Below are positions 25,151 through 36,905 of a stretch of 64,000 nucleotides of DNA, one piece after another (position 1 is the first letter of the stretch; every line of letters starts with the position of its first letter). The position numbers and the translations under genes are program-made. The DNA is taken from the NCBI GenBank assembly GCA_033439265.1, contig JAVTVX010000013.1:18084500-18148499 (forward strand), in the 5' to 3' direction. This DNA is from Dillenia suffruticosa (taxonomy: Eukaryota > Streptophyta > Magnoliopsida > Dilleniales > Dilleniaceae). The notes below the pieces were generated by a model. It was not told the DNA's origin. It worked only from the letters and a program-made list of their open reading frames with translations, and made no database searches.

Positions 25151-28100
25151 TCACCATGGTATCTTTGCTTTCAATGGAACAACTAAAAATAATAATAATA
25201 ATAATCATCATCATCACCTATACCATTAAATAGAAGCAGTACCTTCTGGAGGTTGTAGAGAATGATACATAAAAAAATAGATATAATTTTTTATTTTTAA
25301 AAAGGTTATCCATTTTTCTAGAGGTATAACTAATGAAATTATTTGATATTACAATAATAAAATTATTAGATAGTGGATTAGTATTTTTTGTAATTTTAAT
25401 ATTATTAGATATATATAATGCATTGATATAATATTATATTTAATATTTTTCCCTTGTTCTCACTAATCTATATTCTCTTTTCCTTAGCAATGTGCCTATA
25501 TAGAAGGAAGGTGATTAAAATCCATTTCTTGCACTCCTGTGACTGGAACAAGAAAAATAGTACCTTATGGAAGTTGCAATTCCATTCCTGTGCCAGGAAT
25601 AAGAAATTGTTGATCAGTAAAAATCAACTTTATATCATTAGCTCACTATTCTATTTAACTCTATATCACTATTTTATTTAATTTATATTTTGTGGTAAGA
25701 AATCCCACCCGCAGTGTAAGGGCAGGCATGTGACCTAGTGGTTGTTGTTGTTGTTATTATTTTCTTTCAGGAAACTAATATTGAATTTCATAGTTTTCTA
25801 TTGCAACAATTAAAATCCATAACTTCTGAGAAATTAACTTAGTTTCAAACAAAACCTAATAACATTTTTGCTAATTAAGACCAATGTTATCATCATTATT
25901 TTTTTTCCTTTTTTATCGCATTTATTAGTTACGGATCCAAAACTAATATGATAAGAAGTAATAAAACAATTTCGTGCATGGAAGTGTATCTAGCTAAAAC
26001 TAAAGCATGTTCGACAACAGGGGAAAAAGCAATAGCAAATCTAGAGCTAGAAAGCAAGAAAAATACAAATTATGGATAGGGTGGCTTTAAAAACCTACTC
26101 TCACATGTGGATACTAGAAAATCTACAATAATCAAGAAAACAAGGTAAAACAAATGGAGAGGTCCTACGGTAAAAATGAATAGCACACACAAGTTATGTA
26201 TGGCATGGTTGCCACCCACCCGGGCAATGGAGCCCACTGTGGCAATTTTATATTTTTAACATGTATTATATTACACACGCGCACGCTCGTATGATAATTA
26301 TATATTTTTAACCAATCATGCAGTTCAAACACCGACCAGGTAATCATTGGCATCAAAACGTTGCACTAAGAATACATTTAAGAAGTGATTCATGGGCTGA
26401 AACCAAAAGACTATTATCTCCAATCATCCGTACAGCTCACAAGTCACAACTCAATTATCAGATCAAAATCAGCCAACAGCATTTTATCCATTGCAGTAAC
26501 ATACCTCATACTGAACATTAAGGACCATTCTTCCGAGAAAAAAACAAATAGCCTACCATGATCTCTTTCATCTTGACAGACAGGCAAGCCTTGTGCATTT
26601 TCAACAACAGCTCCTATTGTTCCATCTGTAATTATGCAATTTGAGCAATCAGACAACATTCAAAATAAGAACACAACTGATCATAGAAAACTGGTGGGCA
26701 ACTAACAAGCCAACCATATATCCTATATTGCTAATCAATACACGGATGATGTACTTTCCATAAACATTAAGAAGAAAGGAGGGCAACAATTCCATCGCCC
26801 ACTTCATTAATGACAGAAAACTTGAGCAGCAACACAAGAAGATTTTAGTTTGGAAGCATCAACCTTCCAAGAATCTGGATTAAATCAGCAAAATTTTTCA
26901 TTCACTGAAAAGTATATCAGGGCATTGCTAAATGATCAAACTATATAAAAAATGTTTCATAATAATTCAGAAATTCAATAGCTAACATCTAGGTCAACAC
27001 CAGTCAACATCAAATAGAATTTTACCATGGCATACATCGATTTTAGCTTTTTTTTTAACACCAGCATCGAGAACTGAACCAACACAAAAGAAATTAAGTT
27101 CGAAATTAACATATGTAAAATCCCTAGGTAACAATCCCAATCATCTACTGAATAATAATAAACTGAATCCCCTTTAATGCTGTACATTAGAGGATGCCTT
27201 TGTTGTCAATAATAATCTTCCAAAATCATTTTCAGAATAAAGCTAGAACAGGGAAACGTGAGGATATTGTGTGGCTATAATTCCATCATTGAAAAGGTGG
27301 GAAAAGCCAAGACCCAGTTATTGAAGATTAAATGAAATACAAGAAGACTAATGCAGCAAGTGATAGGCGAGAGAGAGAAGGAAGCTGAGGAAGAAGAAAG
27401 CAAGAAAAGAGAAACTAAGAGAAGGAAGCTGAGGAAGAAGAAAGCAAGAAAAGAGAAACTAAGAGAAGGAAGCTGAGGAAGAAGAAAGCGAGAAAAGAGA
27501 AACTAAGGGAGAGGAGTGAGGTAGAAAGAGAGATAAATAGGCAAGCAAGAAATCAAAATCCAAAATCATTCAATATCCAAATGTAGGTTTAACAAAAACC
27601 CTAATGGCTGATTTATAGGCCAAAACCCTAAACTAAATAAATTAGTAACAAACAACAATTCCATGAAAATTAGAAACAAACCAATAATAGAAACTAATCA
27701 AAGTCCCTAATATCTAATGTATTCAGCATCAAAGACATTCTAAGAAGCCTAACCCACTCTTTGTCCCACTCTACCCTTGCTCTGGCAACTTAAGGTTTTT
27801 GGGTGCAAAGGCAAAGAAATACTTGTGAATGTACCCCAAACCTACTTATTCCTCTTTCAAGTTCTAATTGAACAATTGTTGACAGGACAACGGTTTTCAA
27901 TTAGAGCATAGAAAAAATCTTGCTTGCAGTCACCATTACTAGCACAACAAAACTACCATCAAACATATTCAAAAAGCAATTACTCCCCAAAATTTGATCA
28001 TTCAAGACCAATGTGTTACCCTATTATTTGTGTAAAGCATGTTTCCAAAAACATTAAAAATACTGTTCACATAGTGAATGTGTCCCACCAAGCATGTGGG

Positions 28101-29363
28101 ATCCATCATATAGCAACCATAAAATAAAGCTAAGCTTAGCACATACAGAAAAAAGTTTTGACGCTAGGTATTGGAGTAATAAGCAATAAAACCAAAAGCT
28201 TTAACAATAGGCTGTCAGCAATAGTTCTAAGAATTATATCAGACAGAAAATGGATTTGCATTAATCATCATCTGCATTCAAAGCCTAAGGCACAAACCAA
28301 TCTCACCACGAAATTGTTAAAAATGCATAAATGTTCAAAATTTAGGAGTAGTTTGGCCATTCACCAATCTACTATAAGTTCCCAAAGTCCCATCATAATT
28401 CAAAAGACGCATGAAGCTTATTCCAAATAATACTCAGTTCACACGTTTAAACCCATGTAGCACGGGCACTTACAGAAGTTTCCTCATAGAGAACCAAGAC
28501 CCATAAGATAGTGGATTCCCTTCATTTGGACTCTCATTTAAACCTTATGAATACCAAATCGACTGAGTTTCTTAAAAACCACTTCACAATCCGAAATTTC
28601 AACTTCAGATCCTGTCCGCCTTTGTAGTTTCTCATATTTGTCATATAACTTTTGAAATAAATCACGTAATAACCACCCAAACTAAGCAGCATCTTCATAA
28701 AAGTGCTTAGTTCTTTGCCTATCACCCACAAAAGACAAGTATGCAGTCTCTTCTCAATTTGATGTCCTACACAGACCCCTTTCCAGCTAGAGAAAGTATC
28801 TACCGGGGACAAAGACAACCAAAATCAACTCAAGCATAAAGATGGTAGATCTCCACAAATCACTAGCAATCACATTATTTTCCAAGTCAAGACACACATA
28901 ACACCATTCGATCCTATATAACTTTCAGTAAGTAGCTTGCCCATGGTGTTCCAAATTATGAGTAGCGACCTCAAGTGGACATGCCTAAGGCATGGAAAAC
29001 GATGCAAGGATGTGCATGTACCATATTGATCAAAGAAACATGCCGATTCTAACTACTCTTATAAGCAGGCCATGCAGAACATGACACTTGGAATAATCCC
29101 CAAAAGCAGGTTCCAAAAACTTTGCCATGTTTGCAAGTCCAACTATATAATTGGATTAGGAAAAGTCTTTTTTTCTTTTCTCTTCGTCTCTTTCCCCATT
29201 TCTTGAAGGCAATAAGCAATAATCAAAGCGCAAAATGTTTGCCAAGTCAAACCAAGTCTCAAAGGAAGCATGATAAAAAATAAAAATGAAAATAGCAACA
29301 TACAAAAAATATACTGCATACTGTATTTGCATTCATTTACACTTTCATACTGTCGTTTTAAAA
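25151..29363. other. Gene-poor stretch with minor repeats
   Basis: (ATA)n/(ATC)n runs at about 25189-25216, an A-box-like GGCATGTGACCTAGTGG near 25724-25740 that may be a SINE stub, and a GA-rich minisatellite at 27375-27506. Read on the minus strand, 27300-27650 looks promoter-like (CCTATAAATC, then a CT-rich stretch), and 26531-26637 looks like an internal exon (acceptor ATTACAG, open frame, donor ATG|GTAGGC). No protein family was recognised for it. Confidence 0.4.
27375..27506. repeat. 44-bp minisatellite, three copies
   Basis: The unit begins GAGAAGGAAGCTGAGG and ends AAAAGAGAAACTAA. Copies start at 27375, 27419 and 27463 and are nearly identical; the third has one G where the others have A (AGCGAG versus AGCAAG). 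The homogeneity suggests recent expansion. Confidence 0.85.
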
Positions 29364-29371
29364 CCTAACAC

Positions 29372-29480
29372 CAATGTTATCAGAACCGTACCGCGTATTG
29401 ACCCGTAAAATTCAAAAATATGGTTGAACCGATTGGACCGTGAATCAATATGGTCGAACCGCTGATTTTTTAATAATAAT

Positions 29481-29511
<31 letters not shown>

Positions 29512-29854
29512 CAATAATTACTTTTAAAACTCATATTGATAATTAAGAACTAAATAACTAAATTATAAAGTCATAAATTATAAATTAAAATCATAATATC
29601 AAAATTTGATAGTCTCACATCTCATAGAAATTTAAAAAAATAAAAAACAATCTTAAAAAAAATATTTTTTTAGGTTTTAACCCTAGACCGCGGTTTTTTA
29701 AAACCGGCAGTTCAACCTCGGTTCACAGTTGAACCGCTGTTGAACCGCCGGTTCAGTCCGGTTCAATTGTAAAACGGTATTTTTATTCAACCGAACCGCA
29801 AAATAGTTATAAGAAGGGTTGAACCGGCGGTTCAGTCCGGTTTTAATAACATTG
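29372..29854. mobile_element. hAT-type MITE with perfect 8-bp target duplication
   Basis: The element starts CAATGTTATCAGAACCG and ends CGGTTTTAATAACATTG, inverted copies with few mismatches. It is flanked by CCTAACAC at 29364-29371 and again at 29855-29862. An 8-bp duplication is the hAT hallmark. The 483-bp interior has a (TA)n run at about 29485-29511 and many short copies of GGTTCAACCG/CGGTTGAACC type, but no transposase, so it is non-autonomous. Confidence 0.88.
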
Positions 29855-29862
29855 CCTAACAC

Positions 29863-30994
29863 AACTCTATTTTGTAAAACTTATATGCCGAGGCATGCTA
29901 TTTTAATTCGTTGTTTGAATGATTGCATGTTGTAAGTGCCAGATTTGGAGTATATTTTTACAATAAGCAATTATATAATTTCACTTTTCCTTTAAAAAAA
30001 TTTCTAATGCCGTTCATTTCAGTATGATAAGGTAATTTATAATGGTATCTGACACGTAAATAAAGAAAAAATATAGTATGGTTTTTTTCTAATTTGCCTA
30101 AAAGAACATGTAAATGTTTGAGAAAAAACACAGTGCAAATCACAACATTCCTCTCATCTCCACAAAAGCTTCACCTACTACTCTCTTTGGACCAGTCAGA
30201 AACACTTCCATGTAGGAAGGAGAGAGGAGGAAATAGTTGCCACCACATTCTAAATTATGTTGACACCTTTATTTTTCATGGGATTATGGCACTTTGGATG
30301 TCAGGTAATTATTTTACTGGAGATGCATTTTGATTAGTTTGAAACTTGTCCTTTGGATTTGTTTGGAAGAAATTGTATCCTTCCTGGGAAGAGGGTGAAA
30401 CAGGAGGATTTAGCCATTACAATGCAGGAAAATTTTCAGTGGCTCATTAGTTCTTCAACTAGGGAACACTAAAGCAAAAGGCAAGTGGATCCTTGATTGA
30501 GAAGTTGACCAAGTGACAAAATTGCTACCTCTCAAATAGTGCAAGCTTATTGTCAAATGGAAATCTTCTTAATTTTTCTAGTGCATTTATTGGTTTCCTG
30601 CTTCATGGATGCCATTGGCTGGTATCTAGGCCATTTTAATGATTCTCTGACAGGAAGTCCAAATATCATCTGATTAAGTGAAATGGGTTTAAGCAGCCTA
30701 TGTTAGCAGGTTTAAATCTATTGTTGATTGGATTGAGCTTTACAGGAACAATATTGTCAATAATATAGAAATGATACCACTTGTAAAAGGTAATGATAAA
30801 CATGAAAATAGCAGTTTGGGAGAATGACTAGGGCAACCGAGACAAAACTTTTATAGGATATGTGACTATCAAGAAGAAGTTGAGAGCATTTCGGGGGCTT
30901 GACGAGAATTATGACGGCTGATGGTACTTCTACTCAATTTAAGGTTTAAGTGGATCAGGTCGTTCAAAAATATCATTCCCAGTTACCTTTTGGC
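29863..30994. other. Intergenic DNA, nothing recognised
   Basis: Moderately AT-rich, with no frame of known family and no repeat border seen. Confidence 0.45.
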
Positions 30995-31005
30995 TGATAG
31001 AATAA

Positions 31006-31179
31006 AAAAAGGCTCACCCAATGCACAAAGTACTCCCCGGCTTAATGTGGGGGTAGGGGGAGGGTAGGCGTATATGTACGTAGCCTTCCCCTTGCATTTT
31101 TGTAAACAGGCTGTTTCTACGCCTCGAACCCGTAACCTCGAGGTCACCAAAGGAGTAACTCAACCGTTGCATTTTTACT
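31006..31179 (-). mobile_element. Au-like SINE with 11-bp target duplication
   Basis: The 174-bp body lies between TGATAGAATAA at 30995-31005 and 31180-31190. On the minus strand the order is GAGGTTACGGGTTCGAGGC (B-box), GCAAGGGGAAGGCTACGTAC, CCCACATTAAGCCGGGG, then a short T-run at the 3' end. This order and the T-ended 3' terminus are those of the plant Au SINE family. A second, more diverged copy is at 58571-58745. Confidence 0.85.
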
Positions 31180-31545
31180 TGATAGAATAAGGGAGAAATT
31201 GTTGTTTTTGTCCTTATCACTACAAAAATAGAATTTATTGTGCCTATCAACAGTTATGCTGATAGGTTGATGGATTAAGCTTGATAGTATAAGGCAGAAA
31301 CTTTTGCCATGGATTTGGGGTTTTGAGCATGGATAAGCTTGGTGGTAGAGCAGATAGGCTGGACAGGTTTCCAGACAGAGATGAGAAACTGAGATTGTAC
31401 AATAAGTTTGATCAATCTGAGAAGTGAAAGAGCTCCTGGGAATCAAAAATTGAAGTGATAAGATTTGGACGAGAGAGATTGATCCAACCCTAGTTTTAAT
31501 TTCAATGGAGAAAAATCGCCTCTCTCTCTCACACACACACACACG

Positions 31546-31866
31546 TTTATCTAATACATAATACGCAAAACATCAGCTTGAAAAATAGGCACATTGCCGG
31601 GCTGAGCCTAATGGTACGACGGTCCTTTAGAAAGATGCTCATCTCAGTCTAGACATTCCATGTTCACCCCAGGATAGAATTTCATTTAAGGTAAAAGGGG
31701 TCTCTCACATTTATCTAATACATAATGGGAAAAGCATCAGCTTCAAAAATAGGCACATTCCCGGGCCGAGCCTAACCGTACTAGGGTCCTTTAGAAAGAT
31801 GCTCAGCTCAGTCTAGACATGTCCATGTTCATCGCTAGGATAGAATTTCGTTTAAGGTAAAAGAGG
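31546..31866. repeat. Tandem duplication, about 164-bp unit, two copies
   Basis: Both copies start TTTATCTAATACATAAT (31546 and 31710) and continue through AAATAGGCACATT, GAGCCTAA, GGTCCTTTAGAAAGATGCTC and GATAGAATTTC to a GGTAAAAG end. They differ at roughly one site in ten plus small gaps. The unit contains a CGGGCTGAGCCTAA-like segment but no coding potential. A (CT)n/(CA)n run at 31521-31543 adjoins the first copy. Confidence 0.85.
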
Positions 31867-34138
31867 GTTCAAATCTTAATTATCTCAATAATCATAATCA
31901 AAAGTTCAAAATAAATCCCAAAACAACTATATCATCAACAAAACTCCCCAACAACAAAGAATATCACAACACTAAATTTTCTCCATTCTTTAAAAATAAA
32001 TCGCAAGTTTAAGAAATTAACAAAAAAAAATAATTTTAGTTAAATTGGATGGAAAAACATAAGAAAGGTGATGAAGATGTATTCTAGAAATTGAAGAGAG
32101 AATGTTGATTTTGAAAAATGAGGAACTGTTTTGTGCAAGTCGGGAGGAGCACAAAGAGAGAGAGATTATTAATTTTGGAAAATATTTAAAAACTGACAAA
32201 ATTTGACTTTTTTGAATATTTATTTCAAGTGTATTACAGAAAAATCTTACTATATCTAATGAAATAATAAAATAGCAGCTTAAATAAAATATTTGAAAAA
32301 TAAAAATTATTATTCTTTACCCTAATGTTAACTAATATAGTGAAATTCTAATAGGGTAAAATTAACCTAACACTTAATGTCAATATTGAACACAAAATTA
32401 GAGAAAAGATTACCAAAATATCATCAAGCGAGGTAAACGTTTTCTCTCTACTTTTTTTTGAGTGTGCCAAACACTACCTCATTGTAAATAGAAAATTGTA
32501 TCATCACATGGGCATAGCATTTTATCCAGATTTGAAGGCAGTGAGCACTTCCTCTCCAGTTATCCCTACTACTTAAATCTAAGATAAGCCCTTCAAGATG
32601 CCTCAGATGGTATCTCCAGAGCTTGCTAGTTAAATTTTCCTGCTTTTGTGCTTACCTGAAAAAAACATGTTCCAGTACATGTTAAGAAACCCCCCCAAAA
32701 AAAATTGTTTGCCCTTCTAAATCTGTATCCTAATTTCCAATCACGATATTACAACCAGATGCACACAGTAAAATCGTCATCCTAGTTTGCTTTAAAGATA
32801 AGAAGTTTATTATATACACTATCAAAGACCAGTCTAGAATACCATAAACTTTGATAACTCAAAGATGAACCAGGTTGGATGAAGGAAGATGACCAACACA
32901 TAGAATAAGAAAATAGGAGACAAAAATTCATTTGAGGATCTTCTTTCAAGAGATAAAATTGTTTCTCCCCCTTGACAAGGACTGCTTACAGGTAGGGCAC
33001 AACAGATTTTCATGTTTTTCATGCTTGACTCTTCTTTAGTCATGGGATACTTCCTTCTCATCCGGTAGCTGGGAGTGGGAAGGATTTTTTAACCTCAGAG
33101 AAGGCCTATAATGAAATCACCAATAGATGAGATAGCTGGCAAAAGAAAAGGAAAATAATGTCCTAAATATGCATCACATCAATAAGGTAATAGAAAGCAC
33201 CAAAACTTGAACATTGGGGGGGGGGTAAAAATGAAGTAGTTGAAGATGACTGTCCAGGTTGAGAGATCCAAGTACAAGATTTGCCAGTTCAATCAAGGTT
33301 CATGAAATTGATTGAGGGGCCAAGAGACGCCTCATAAAGAACAAACAGGAGGTAAACAAGGTATTGGCGGGGTATTGCTCGTATTGAAAACAGGAAGCTA
33401 CTCCAAATCTACAGTTGGTAATAGCATGGAAAGTATGCTATAATAAGTTGGTAATAGCACCTGTAGAGGTGACCTTCAAGGTTACACAAATGTTAGAATT
33501 TAGAACCACATTGGAAAGTGAAGATGGCTTTAGAGTGCCTCCTTTAATATGACATCAAAAGCTAGTTTGCTTTCTCTCCCCCATTACAACATAGGACCCA
33601 AAAGCCATCAAGTTTTAATGAGGATTAGAAGCAAAACATTCTTCAATAAAGGAGTTGCATTTGTAAAGGCTAATATATCTATCGTGTGTTTATGTAATAT
33701 AGCTATAACAATGTAGACGTGGGCCACAACTGAATAAGGAAGATGTTTCGTTACCTTTACACACCATGCTTGTACACTTAATTCTAATATCTCATCAACA
33801 CTGTCAAACTTAACCAGTAGAAGCTAGTTATAGGTAAACTATATCCTATGCAACTCATAATACTCCTGAGCCAATTAGAGAAAAGAAAGATATACTGAAC
33901 CACCACTGAACCAACCACTAAAATAAATGCTCACCCCATTCATCATCTGGCTCAAACTCATTACATTCTGCCCTTACAGAAACACTTGGTCAATCAATTA
34001 CAAAAGCTCTTCAAAATTCAACAAAGAGCATAACCTCTCAATGCCCTTCAGAGATCCTTGAATCACAATCTTAACTTGAGATCACTTCTACTTCAAATTC
34101 CGGGGCAAGAATTGCAAAAGATAGGGAAGGTACAATGA
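31867..34138. other. Intergenic DNA downstream of SNRNP27
   Basis: No gene was recognised. A C-run lies at about 32691-32697 and a G-run at about 33219-33227. Part of the right end may be SNRNP27 3' UTR. Confidence 0.45.
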
Positions 34139-34150
34139 GCAATATTTACA

Positions 34151-34222
34151 GTTTTTTTTTTTTTTTTTTTTTTTTGCAATAAAAAGCTGTATTAAGGGTT
34201 TGAAGGGAACCCAAAAGGAAAG
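34151..34222 (-). mobile_element. 5'-truncated LINE tail with 12-bp target duplication
   Basis: Identical GCAATATTTACA copies at 34139-34150 and 34223-34234 bound 72 bp. On the minus strand it reads CCTTTTGGGTTCCCTTC, AATACAGCTTTTTATTGC and then an A-run of about 25. An AATACAGCTTTTTATTGC-type end followed by poly(A) is usual for plant L1-type LINEs. Only the last 45 bp or so of the element was copied. Confidence 0.8.
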
Positions 34223-34512
34223 GCAATATTTACAAATTCTACCTTCTTGTATTGAGAAGGGGCTGTTTTAGAAATTGAACATTGATACAAGCAAACGTTG
34301 TGTTTAATCAAATTCTACTTTCATATAATTAGCGTAGCGGTCATTACAGTTAGGTTTTGAATTCCTTAATCAAACCCTAGGGCAACCAGAGTCAATTAAA
34401 CAATAAGTCGAACATAATGTTGTTTGGGCTGTTAATATGTTAAACTACATAAGTTCCAATTGCACCGAAAAGGAGAGAGAGTAGTAAAAACTAACCTTGG
34501 AAAGTACAGAAT

Positions 34513-35202
34513 CTACCGATTCTGCTCAGCAGGAAGTGGCCGATTAAACCCGCCTCTGCGATTCATGTACTGCCTCGGCTGCCTCTTAGTCACAGCCCTA
34601 ACTCCACTAACATCGGCACCGGGCACAGGCTTCCCCTTGGTGGAGTCAAACCCCATCGGAATCCCTAGCTTCTTCATCATCTCTATCTCATCCGCATCCA
34701 CCTCCATCTCTCCTCCGTCATCCTTCTCCTTCTGCTGCTGCTGCTGCTGTTGCTCTTTGGCAATGCCGTCCACGAACTCCGACACGGCCCTCTGACGGTC
34801 TCTCTCGTCATCCTCACCACCGTGACGATGGCGCTTGCGGCGGTCCTCCGGTGTAGAGCTCCGGTGATGGTGGCGCCTGCGCTTATCAGACCGCTCGGGA
34901 GAGCGGGAGCGAGAGCGAGAGGAAGACCTGGGACGGCGGTCAGGGGAGCGAGTCCTGGAGCGGGTGTGGCGGGATCGGGTGCGGTCGGGTGTGCGGGATC
35001 TCCTGCTGCGGTCGCGAAAGCGGTCTCGATCTTTAGCTACTCTCTCTCGATCACGATCACGATCACGATCACGATCGTCTTTTTCTGATCTTCGTCTTTC
35101 ACGGTCACGGTCTCGATCCCGGTCTCGGTCTCGGTCTCGTTCTCGTTCTCGTTCTCGTTCCCGTTCCCTGTCTCTGTCTCGGTCTCGGTCGCGATGGCTC
35201 AT
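34513..35202 (-). CDS. SNRNP27: U4/U6.U5 tri-snRNP 27 kDa protein (SNRNP27)
   Basis: Nuclear spliceosomal protein of the tri-snRNP; work on the nematode homologue links its C-terminal domain to 5' splice-site choice. It is an uninterrupted frame of 229 residues. Residues 1-60 are RD/RE dipeptide repeats, 61-115 are RS-rich with SPER/TPDR phosphorylation-like sites, 151-157 are polyglutamine, and 174-224 form the family domain (EMMKKLGIPMGFDSTKGKPV and RQYMNRRGGFNRPLP). Most family members end near this motif, so the stop is credible. The start is the only ATG ahead of the RD repeats. The RD/RE codons are arranged as short tandem DNA repeats (35040-35190), so length is likely polymorphic. A good splice-donor sequence (CCAAG|GTTAGT, minus strand, at 34495) lies 18 bases past the stop, so the 3' UTR may be spliced. 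Confidence 0.92.
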   Translation of the reverse strand: MSHRDRDRDRDRERERERERERDRDRDRDRDRDRERRRSEKDDRDRDRDRDRERVAKDRDRFRDRSRRSRTPDRTRSRHTRSRTRSPDRRPRSSSRSRSRSPERSDKRRRHHHRSSTPEDRRKRHRHGGEDDERDRQRAVSEFVDGIAKEQQQQQQQKEKDDGGEMEVDADEIEMMKKLGIPMGFDSTKGKPVPGADVSGVRAVTKRQPRQYMNRRGGFNRPLPAEQNR

Positions 35203-36420
35203 GGTTTTGTGGTGCGCAGAGAAAGAGCAGAATCTTCATGTCTTGACGTTTTTAAAGTTGAGATGGAGAGTGAGCGCCTCCGCAAGGGGAAGCTTAGTGC
35301 GTCCGGAGCTTCCGAGTCCCTCCATGCGTTGAACTTTCTCAAGTACGAAAATGCCCTTTTCCTTTTTAGAAATTTGAGATGAACCATGATTTTTTTTTTT
35401 TTTTTTTTTCTGTCCTGGCCAAAAGGGAGGAAAACAAAATTGCAGCGATGCTAATGGAGTCGAAGCTTTATTTTTTTTTTCGCCTTTTTGTCAAAATGAG
35501 CAAAATACCCCCCGTGTATTTTTCCTTATTAATAACAAATTTCTAATTTTCCGTAAACTAACAAAATAATTTTTCTTCATTTTATAAATTTCTTTAATTC
35601 TGATATTACTCAAACCTACCCTTAAGTTATGACAAAATTTAGATTATTGTAAATCAAATGATGAAATAATTCAGATGCTATTAAATTGGGGTATAAACAA
35701 AATTTATAATGTTTGTAGCAGAAAAGGGGGGGATTAATTCGTTAATTAGATAAATCATGTGGCTTTTTGGCAATTTTGAAATTTTTGGGGTTAGTTGCCA
35801 AACGAAAAGGGGGAAAAATTAAGAAGGGTATTTTGCAGATTTCCTTTCGTTTTAACATTTCGATTTCCATTAAATTCCATTAAGTGCCATAGCACTCTTA
35901 GTTAAAGGGAAAAAAGAAGAGGCGCCATTAATAAACGAACAGAGGGACGAAATATGGCAAGTGGGGTGAGATGGGAATTTTAAAAATATATGAGGTTTTT
36001 GGTCTCCCTTCTCTCACTTACTAATTCGAAAGCAATTTTGGACCATGAAAAGGGTGCTGATTTGATTAATGAAGATGGTCCATAACCAAAATGAATTTTC
36101 TTATCATTTTATATTAGAAAATTTAAAAACATGTGCTAAACCAAAAATTAGTAATAAATACAAGTGAACAATATCCGAATATATATTGCGTGCAACAAAT
36201 AGAAAGGATTGGACATGGACACTCGTTGGTATAATATTTGGATATTGATATTTTTAAATAAAATTTTAAATTCAAATTTTATATATAACAAAAATACAAA
36301 TTAAAGAGTTTTATTATTTAAAATATAATCTTATTGGAACTAAATATAATATAATATAATATGATATAATCTTAAAATATAAAATCCAAATATAACGTGA
36401 TTATATATATAGGCATAGAT
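35203..36420. other. SNRNP27 upstream region and intergenic DNA
   Basis: The SNRNP27 leader and promoter should lie in 35203-35450; no TATA box stands out. At about 35490-35860, GCAAAATACCCC and an inverted GGGTATTTTGC bound a roughly 350-bp segment, a possible old MITE without a visible target duplication. Confidence 0.4.
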
Positions 36421-36424
36421 GATT

Positions 36425-36600
36425 TATAGTAAAGGGAAAAACACTTTCGTCTCTTAATCAGGTCAGAAGTTTGATTTTTATTGAGTACGAAAAAAATAAT
36501 ATTGAGAGACCTCTTCCTTAAAATGAGACCCAATAGTCAGGTCGATTTCGGATTAGTCAGGTAAAACCCCAGATACCGAAAGGTCCAAGTATCAAAAAAA
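36425..36600 (+). mobile_element. tRNA-derived SINE, family A, diverged copy
   Basis: It aligns along its length with the minus strand of 24051-24232. Shared blocks include CTTAATCAGGTC, a B-box-like GAAGTTTGATTTT, an A-rich link, AATATTGAGAGACCT (AATATTAGGAGACCT in the other copy), GGTCGATTTCGGATTAGTCAG and GATACCG, ending in an A-run at about 36593-36600. No clear target duplication, so it is older than the other copy. Confidence 0.7.
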
Positions 36601-36728
36601 AGGAAAAAATAAAGAAAATGGGCCAAGAAGCTCAAGGCAGAGCCCGTTGGGCCTTGAAGAAGGGTAGAGAAAACTCAGTTCATGCGATGGCAGTTTGGGC
36701 CAACATCTGAACATATAACCTATCAATT

Positions 36729-36898
36729 GTTTTTAATATTATATCGATCGATTTTCAGAATCATATTTTAAATAATGTGATTTAAGATTTACAATGATTT
36801 ATTTAAGAGAACTATCCTCCCAACGTAATTTTTTCATACCCAAATCACGAGTCATACTCAAAAACTTAGTTAAGGGATCTAACGTCATATTTCATTAG
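36729..36898 (-). mobile_element. AT-rich SINE, family B, copy 1
   Basis: On the minus strand it has a B-box-like TTTTTGAGTATGACTC, then GATTTGGGTATG, AAAAAATTACGTTGGGAGG, TCATTGTAAATCTTAAATC and an ATCGATCGATATAATA end with A-runs. It is the sequence most like the copy at 50500-50660. Seven-base duplications (ATCAATT) flank it at 36722-36728 and 36899-36905. Confidence 0.65.
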
Positions 36899-36905
36899 AT
36901 CAATT

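Noticed and set aside
34964-35332. Plus-strand Ser/Arg-rich frame opposite SNRNP27
   Set aside because: It is the antisense shadow of RD/RE codons; the minus-strand frame has the conserved family C-terminus.
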